A stretch of 10,509 nucleotides of DNA. It comes from Deltaproteobacteria bacterium. Its GTDB lineage: Bacteria; Desulfobacterota; Desulfuromonadia; Geobacterales; Geobacteraceae. The notes beneath the pieces were generated by a model that saw only the letters and a program-made list of their open reading frames with translations, was not told the origin of the DNA and did not search any database. A program made the translations under genes and the position numbers. Each line of letters starts with the position of its first letter. Positions within the stretch are counted from its first letter, which is position 1. The DNA lies in contig JAJZQA010000053.1 in the NCBI GenBank assembly GCA_021810985.1, positions 1 through 10,509 on the forward strand, written 5' to 3'. Shown in pieces: positions 6,893-10,509 of this stretch.

Positions 6893-8347
6893 ATGGTGGA
6901 AAAAACTGTGAAAGAATCACCACAACTGTTCTTGCTGGACGGCTCCAGTTACATCTACCGCGCCTACTACGGCGTCCGGGACCTCGCCACCTCCGGCGGC
7001 CTGCCGACCAATGCCGTATTCGGCTTTACCAGAATGCTGCTGGGCCTCCTCCAGGAGCACAGCCCCGAGTACCTGGCCGTGGTCTTCGACCGGCCGCGGG
7101 ACGAGACCTTCCGCCGCGAACTCTATCCCGAATACAAAGCCAATCGCGACGCCATGCCCGAGGATCTCGTTCCACAGGTTCCGTATATCAGGAAGGTTCT
7201 GCAGGCACTGAATATCCCGGCCCTGGAAGCCCCCGGTTTTGAAGCGGACGATGTCATTGCCAGCCTGGCCCGACGCGTCGCCACGGAAGGCATCCGGGTA
7301 ACGGTGGTTACCGGCGACAAGGACCTGATGCAGATTGTCGGAGAGAAGATCCGGCTGCTGGATACCATGAAAGACAGCTGTTCTGGACCGCGTGAAGTCC
7401 TCGAACGATTCGGCGTCCCCCCGGAACGGGTACCCGATGTACTGGGGCTGGCCGGCGACACCTCGGACAATATCCCCGGCGTTCCGGGAATCGGCGAAAA
7501 AACCGCGGCCAAACTGGTCAAGCAATTCGGCTCCCTGGAAGGCGTCTTCCGCTGGAAAGATCTGGTCAACGGCAAGAAGCGCCGGGAAAGTTTGCAGAAT
7601 TATCTGGATCAGGCCCTGCTCTCGAAGTCCCTGGCAACGGTCAGATATGATGTCGAGCTGAACGTTACCCTGGCGGATCTGCGGCGGCAGCAGCCAAATC
7701 TCGGTGACCTGCTGCCCCTGTTGCGGGAACTGGAATTCGAAGCCTTGGCGGTCGCCTTCACCCCGCCGCCAGCGGGCGTGGTCGAAATCCACTGCGACGG
7801 CTCGGGACAAACCTCGGGACCCGGCGGCTACGGCGCGATCCTCCGCTATGGGGGGCAGGAAAAAGAGCTGAGCGGTTTTGAGCCGGAGGCCACCTCACAG
7901 CGGATGGAACTGCTCGCGGCAATTCGGGGGCTGGAAGCCCTGCATGGCCCGAAGACGGTGCGCGTCTACAGCGACTCGCAATATCTGGTCCGGGGCATGA
8001 GCCAATGGGTTCAGGGCTGGATCCGCAAAGGCCGGCTGTATACCCCGGGCGCGCTGGTCAACCAGGACCTCTGGCAGGAGCTTGTTTCCCTGGCCGCCAA
8101 ACACAAGGTCAGCTGGGAATGGCTGCGGGGCCATGCCGGACACCCCTTCAACGAGCGCTGCGACAGACTGGCAAAACGGGCGGCAGCGGACGGGATACGG
8201 GCAGCAGCGGCGGTTCGGACCGAGGAATCGAACAAGGAAGAAAAGCCTATCCCTGTGCCTGCTCCACCTGCCCTGAAAATGCCGCTTCCGCCCGGGGAGA
8301 TGAGAGAATTCGAGGCCGACGAGGATGGCCAACTGAGGCTCTATTAG
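6893..8347 (+). CDS. Fusion of Pol I-type 5'-3' flap exonuclease with RNase HI
   Basis: This 484-residue protein contains two complete nucleases. Residues 11-290 are a FEN/5'-nuclease domain as at the N-terminus of DNA polymerase I. It has D16 (LLDGSSYIYRAY), D66 (VVFD), E117-A-D119-D120, D142 and D144 (TGDKDLMQ), and D189 and D192 leading into the helix-hairpin-helix GVPGIGEKTA (196-205). All metal-binding acids are present. Residues 296-435 are RNase HI: D302 (CDGSG), GPGGYGAILRY, E339 (RMELLAAI), D361 (YSDSQY), H414 (GHAGHP) and D424 (ERCDRLAK). The full catalytic set aligns with E. coli D10, E48, D70, H124 and D134. A proline-rich linker (about 450-468) leads to an acidic tail ending QLRLY, like a beta-clamp-binding motif. 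No polymerase domain is present. The likely role is removal of RNA primers and flaps during lagging-strand replication or repair. ATG 6893 is chosen from the start of FEN homology; the ribosome site is weak, and GTG 6908 is an alternative. Confidence 0.92.
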   Translation: MVEKTVKESPQLFLLDGSSYIYRAYYGVRDLATSGGLPTNAVFGFTRMLLGLLQEHSPEYLAVVFDRPRDETFRRELYPEYKANRDAMPEDLVPQVPYIRKVLQALNIPALEAPGFEADDVIASLARRVATEGIRVTVVTGDKDLMQIVGEKIRLLDTMKDSCSGPREVLERFGVPPERVPDVLGLAGDTSDNIPGVPGIGEKTAAKLVKQFGSLEGVFRWKDLVNGKKRRESLQNYLDQALLSKSLATVRYDVELNVTLADLRRQQPNLGDLLPLLRELEFEALAVAFTPPPAGVVEIHCDGSGQTSGPGGYGAILRYGGQEKELSGFEPEATSQRMELLAAIRGLEALHGPKTVRVYSDSQYLVRGMSQWVQGWIRKGRLYTPGALVNQDLWQELVSLAAKHKVSWEWLRGHAGHPFNERCDRLAKRAAADGIRAAAAVRTEESNKEEKPIPVPAPPALKMPLPPGEMREFEADEDGQLRLY

Positions 8348-8396
8348 TTGCCTGGTTTCAACCGGAAACGCCAAGAGGAATCACAAGGGACGGGGC

Positions 8397-8420
8397 GGGG
8401 CTTTCACGAAGCCTCTCGTG
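8397..8420 (+). other. Two mutually exclusive short hairpins in the 240-base gap before the GNAT gene
   Basis: GGGGCTT (8397-8403) can pair with AAGCCTC (8409-8415, one wobble). Alternatively CACGA (8405-8409) can pair with TCGTG (8416-8420), using the same bases. A further 7-bp stem with one wobble lies at 8441-8458 (GGGAACA / TGTTTCC). No T-run follows any of them. The rest of 8348-8587 holds no gene that I can support. The structures are short and may be chance. Confidence 0.2.
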
Positions 8421-8587
8421 CGGACCGGCTGTAGAACCAAGGGAACACGCCTGTTTCCGGGGCAAAACCTCATCTGTCGTAGCAGTCCGGCGTCCGATTG
8501 CGAGGGCTTTGGGGAAGTTCCGATCCGTCCCAAACTGGCACTTACCGGATGAAAACTACCTAGGATTAGACAACAGGAACGATAACC

Positions 8588-9103
8588 ATGAAAATTCAAA
8601 AAGTAACGGAAGAGACCCGCGCCAAAGTTTATGCGCTTTTGCACCGCGCTTTTCCCGGCAGTGACTACGAAGCGGAATTGGTTCAGAAACTCCACGAACA
8701 TGGTAAACCGGCCCACGAATGGGTCTGCATCCATACCAACAAGGTCATCGCCTACCTGGCCTTCACCAACGCCTATCACGGCCATGAAGTCTGCGGCCTG
8801 CACCTGGCGCCCATGGCCGTGATGCCGGACTTTCAACGGCAGGGGGTGGGCTCGGAATTGCTGAGGTTCGCCTTGCGGCAGGAAGCGGTCAAAAGCCAGC
8901 CGCTGTTTGTGCTTGGCGCGCCCGGCTTTTATGCAAAATTCGGCTTTGAACCCTGCGCCATGCCGATCTGCCCCTTTGACAAAGACAATAAGCATTTCCT
9001 CAGTCTGCGGAATGGGAGCACTACCCCATTCGTTGTCGGCTACGAACCGGAGTTTAAAACTACCGTAAAACAGCCCAAACCGCAGAGCCGTAAACGCCAT
9101 TGA
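8588..9103 (+). CDS. GNAT family N-acetyltransferase
   Basis: This is a 171-residue acetyl-CoA-dependent acetyltransferase, probably cytoplasmic and of the YhbS-like group. The acetyl-CoA pyrophosphate loop is QRQGVG at 83-88 within VMPDFQRQGVGSELLRFAL, preceded by the core strand LHLAPMAV (71-78). A later GAPGFYAKFGFEP stretch (110-122) is typical of this group. The substrate (protein, polyamine, small molecule) cannot be read from the sequence. The C-terminus is basic (KQPKPQSRKRH). ATG 8588 has an AGGA element (8575-8578) 9 bases upstream. It is probably transcribed alone, with a 240-base gap before it and a convergent gene after. Confidence 0.88.
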   Translation: MKIQKVTEETRAKVYALLHRAFPGSDYEAELVQKLHEHGKPAHEWVCIHTNKVIAYLAFTNAYHGHEVCGLHLAPMAVMPDFQRQGVGSELLRFALRQEAVKSQPLFVLGAPGFYAKFGFEPCAMPICPFDKDNKHFLSLRNGSTTPFVVGYEPEFKTTVKQPKPQSRKRH

Positions 9104-9144
9104 GCCAGACTCCAGGTTATGAAATCTTTGTCTTTCCTTTTGGC

Positions 9145-9158
9145 TCCGGGTAACCGGA
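9145..9158. terminator. Weak hairpin between convergent GNAT and AsmA genes
   Basis: TCCGG (9145-9149) and CCGGA (9154-9158) form a 5-bp stem around GTAA in the 64-base gap between the two convergent stops. There is no good T-run on either side, although the upstream flank is T-rich. It may contribute to terminating one or both genes. Evidence is slight. Confidence 0.25.
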
Positions 9159-9167
9159 AATAGGCTC

Positions 9168-10509
9168 CTACCTGCCGAAAATTCCACGAATTGTCGTGCC
9201 CAGATCCTGCCCTCCCTGCGACTCCGTTCCAGTCCCCTTGTCCAGTTTTTTCAAGAGGGTTTCTCCGAGTTTTTCACCGATACGGCGGCCCAACTTTTTG
9301 CTGCTCAGGGAAAAGCGTGGCTTGCCGACCGTCCCGGTCGCCTTCAGGGGGATTTCAGCCCACCCCTGATCGTTGGTGACGAAACTCCCCACCGTGCCAC
9401 GTGCCACCGTGCCGGTGATGCGCGGGGCGACCAGGGTGTCGATGTCCAGGTCGAGGCTTTTATCGAAGCCGATCCGGCCCCGCGGTTTCATGCGGATGTC
9501 GGAACCGTCCAGTGCGGAATCCAGATAAACCTGCCCGCCTGTAATGCGATAGGTCCCGGCGAATGAGCTGAAGCGGACGACTCGCAGCTCCGGGCTGCCG
9601 AGGAAACCGGCCAGTTCGCTCATGAAACCACTGCCGGTCAGTTTACCGTTTTTCATTTCGAAAGAGCCGCTGCCGGTGAGGTTCCGCTTCAGGGCGACAG
9701 GAGTGGTGCCGCTGCCCGAGAGAGCGGCTTTGGCCGACAGAACACCGGAGATGCTTCCGGCTGCCTTGGGTGCGAATGCGGCAACGATCTTTTCGGCCTG
9801 GACGTTGTGCAGGGAGAGACTGGTGGTGTAGGTAAAACCGCGGGTCCCGAGATTGACCGTAGCGGAATCTAGAAAGGATCCACCGGCAATGCCGCCCTTC
9901 AGATTTTCAACGGTGAGAATATTGTCTGCGAGCCGGTAGCGGAGTGAAAGCCCGGACACGGCCAGGCCTTTGAAAGTTACCGCTTTTGCGGTGACCGCTC
10001 CGCTCAGGGTAAGCGGCAGTTTCAGCGGACCCGCCCCCGCTGCGTCAGCGCCTGGCTTCGCGGGCGAGGAAGCTGCCTGTGCTTTTTTCGCTGTCGTCAG
10101 AGCATCGATATCGAGCGCCTCGCTCTTGGCATTGAGTTCAAGGGCAAGCGGCTTTCTGTCCAGGGGAGAGGTCTTCAGCAGCAGATCCAGCCGGTTTTTT
10201 CCCAGGACCACAACCAGGTTACGCGAAGAAAGCGTCCGATCGACAAGCGCAACTGTCCCGGAAATCACCGGGTTCCGGCCACCTGCCGCCAACGTAATTC
10301 CCTCCAGTTGCACCTCACCGTTCTTAAGCAGGGCAAGGGGTGTTTTGACCTCACCCGCAAGGTGGACGTTCGCTGAAATCTTGCCGGTTGGCGAGAGTGA
10401 GCGGAGCTTGGCCGAGATGCCGGGGGACAGACCTGACACTGCTTTCGCCAGGTCGGCAACAATGGCCGTTAGCTGACCGTCCAGCGACGGTCCGCTGGTA
10501 AGATGCGCA
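9168..10509 (-). CDS. AsmA family envelope protein, C-terminal part
   Basis: This minus-strand reading frame stays open to the right edge (no stop from 10509 down to TAG at 9168-9170), giving the last 446 residues of a larger protein. Its long runs of alternating beta-strand pattern (for example GKISANVHLAGEV, FTYTTSLSLHNVQAEKIVAAF and GSGSFEMKNGKLTGSG) and the LSGSGTTP / LTGSGSFEMKNG block are typical of the AsmA C-terminal region. These inner-membrane-anchored periplasmic proteins of the AsmA/TamB-like group are linked to outer-membrane assembly and phospholipid transport. An Ala/Pro-rich linker (KKAQAASSPAKPGADAAGAG) separates two beta-rich blocks. The basic, helical end (SKKLGRRIGEKLGETLLKKL) finishes with IRGIFGR. 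A GTG at 10437-10439 could be taken as a start, but coding clearly continues upstream of it. The N-terminal membrane anchor lies outside the window. Confidence 0.85.
   Translation of the reverse strand, partial: AHLTSGPSLDGQLTAIVADLAKAVSGLSPGISAKLRSLSPTGKISANVHLAGEVKTPLALLKNGEVQLEGITLAAGGRNPVISGTVALVDRTLSSRNLVVVLGKNRLDLLLKTSPLDRKPLALELNAKSEALDIDALTTAKKAQAASSPAKPGADAAGAGPLKLPLTLSGAVTAKAVTFKGLAVSGLSLRYRLADNILTVENLKGGIAGGSFLDSATVNLGTRGFTYTTSLSLHNVQAEKIVAAFAPKAAGSISGVLSAKAALSGSGTTPVALKRNLTGSGSFEMKNGKLTGSGFMSELAGFLGSPELRVVRFSSFAGTYRITGGQVYLDSALDGSDIRMKPRGRIGFDKSLDLDIDTLVAPRITGTVARGTVGSFVTNDQGWAEIPLKATGTVGKPRFSLSSKKLGRRIGEKLGETLLKKLDKGTGTESQGGQDLGTTIRGIFGR

Noticed and set aside
6917..7810. 297-codon minus-strand open frame
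   Set aside because: It is antisense to the exonuclease domain of the fusion gene, and composition artefacts of GC-rich coding DNA explain it.
8381..9187. 268-codon minus-strand open frame opposite the GNAT gene
   Set aside because: The plus strand encodes a clear GNAT acetyl-CoA loop with a ribosome site, and the minus frame has no recognisable motif.

Overview
The window looks like a chromosomal stretch of an anaerobic or facultatively anaerobic Gram-negative bacterium. The best guess is a member of the Desulfuromonadales (Geobacter/Desulfuromonas relatives). This rests on the mix of a hybrid-cluster protein, a separate mini-rubredoxin, a stand-alone flavodiiron protein, a cytochrome-c type nitric oxide reductase and an AsmA-family envelope protein. 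It is inferred from gene content, not from a marker gene. I see no tRNA, rRNA, CRISPR array, IS element or phage gene.

Region 1 (1-2370, + strand) is a cytoplasmic nitrosative/oxidative stress operon. It holds the last 28 codons of a probable hybrid-cluster protein (hcp), a 39-residue rubrerythrin-type rubredoxin, a 396-residue flavodiiron protein with a complete di-iron site, and a compact M24 (pita-bread) metallopeptidase-like protein. A long hairpin at 2331-2366 closes it. Region 2 (2371-3142) holds a small secreted protein of unknown function, then a gene-free stretch of about 380 bases. That stretch contains a strong, probably bidirectional terminator and a perfect 14-bp palindrome just upstream of the next operon.

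Region 3 (3143-5357, + strand) is a norCB operon. The NorC subunit is unusually long and carries two haem c sites instead of one, and NorB has every expected haem and FeB ligand. An excellent intrinsic terminator follows. Regions 1 and 3 together give two independent NO-removal routes: a cytosolic rubredoxin/flavodiiron/Hcp route and a membrane NOR route.

Region 4 (5404-8347, + strand) holds dbpA (DEAD-box 23S rRNA helicase), a REP-like imperfect palindrome, and the most unusual gene of the window. This is a single 484-residue protein joining a complete Pol I-type 5'-3' (flap) exonuclease to a complete RNase HI. It ends in QLRLY, which resembles a beta-clamp-binding pentapeptide. It reads as a one-polypeptide Okazaki-primer-removal enzyme.

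Region 5 (8348-10509) has a GNAT acetyltransferase on the + strand, convergent with the C-terminal 446 residues of an AsmA-family protein on the - strand that runs off the right edge.
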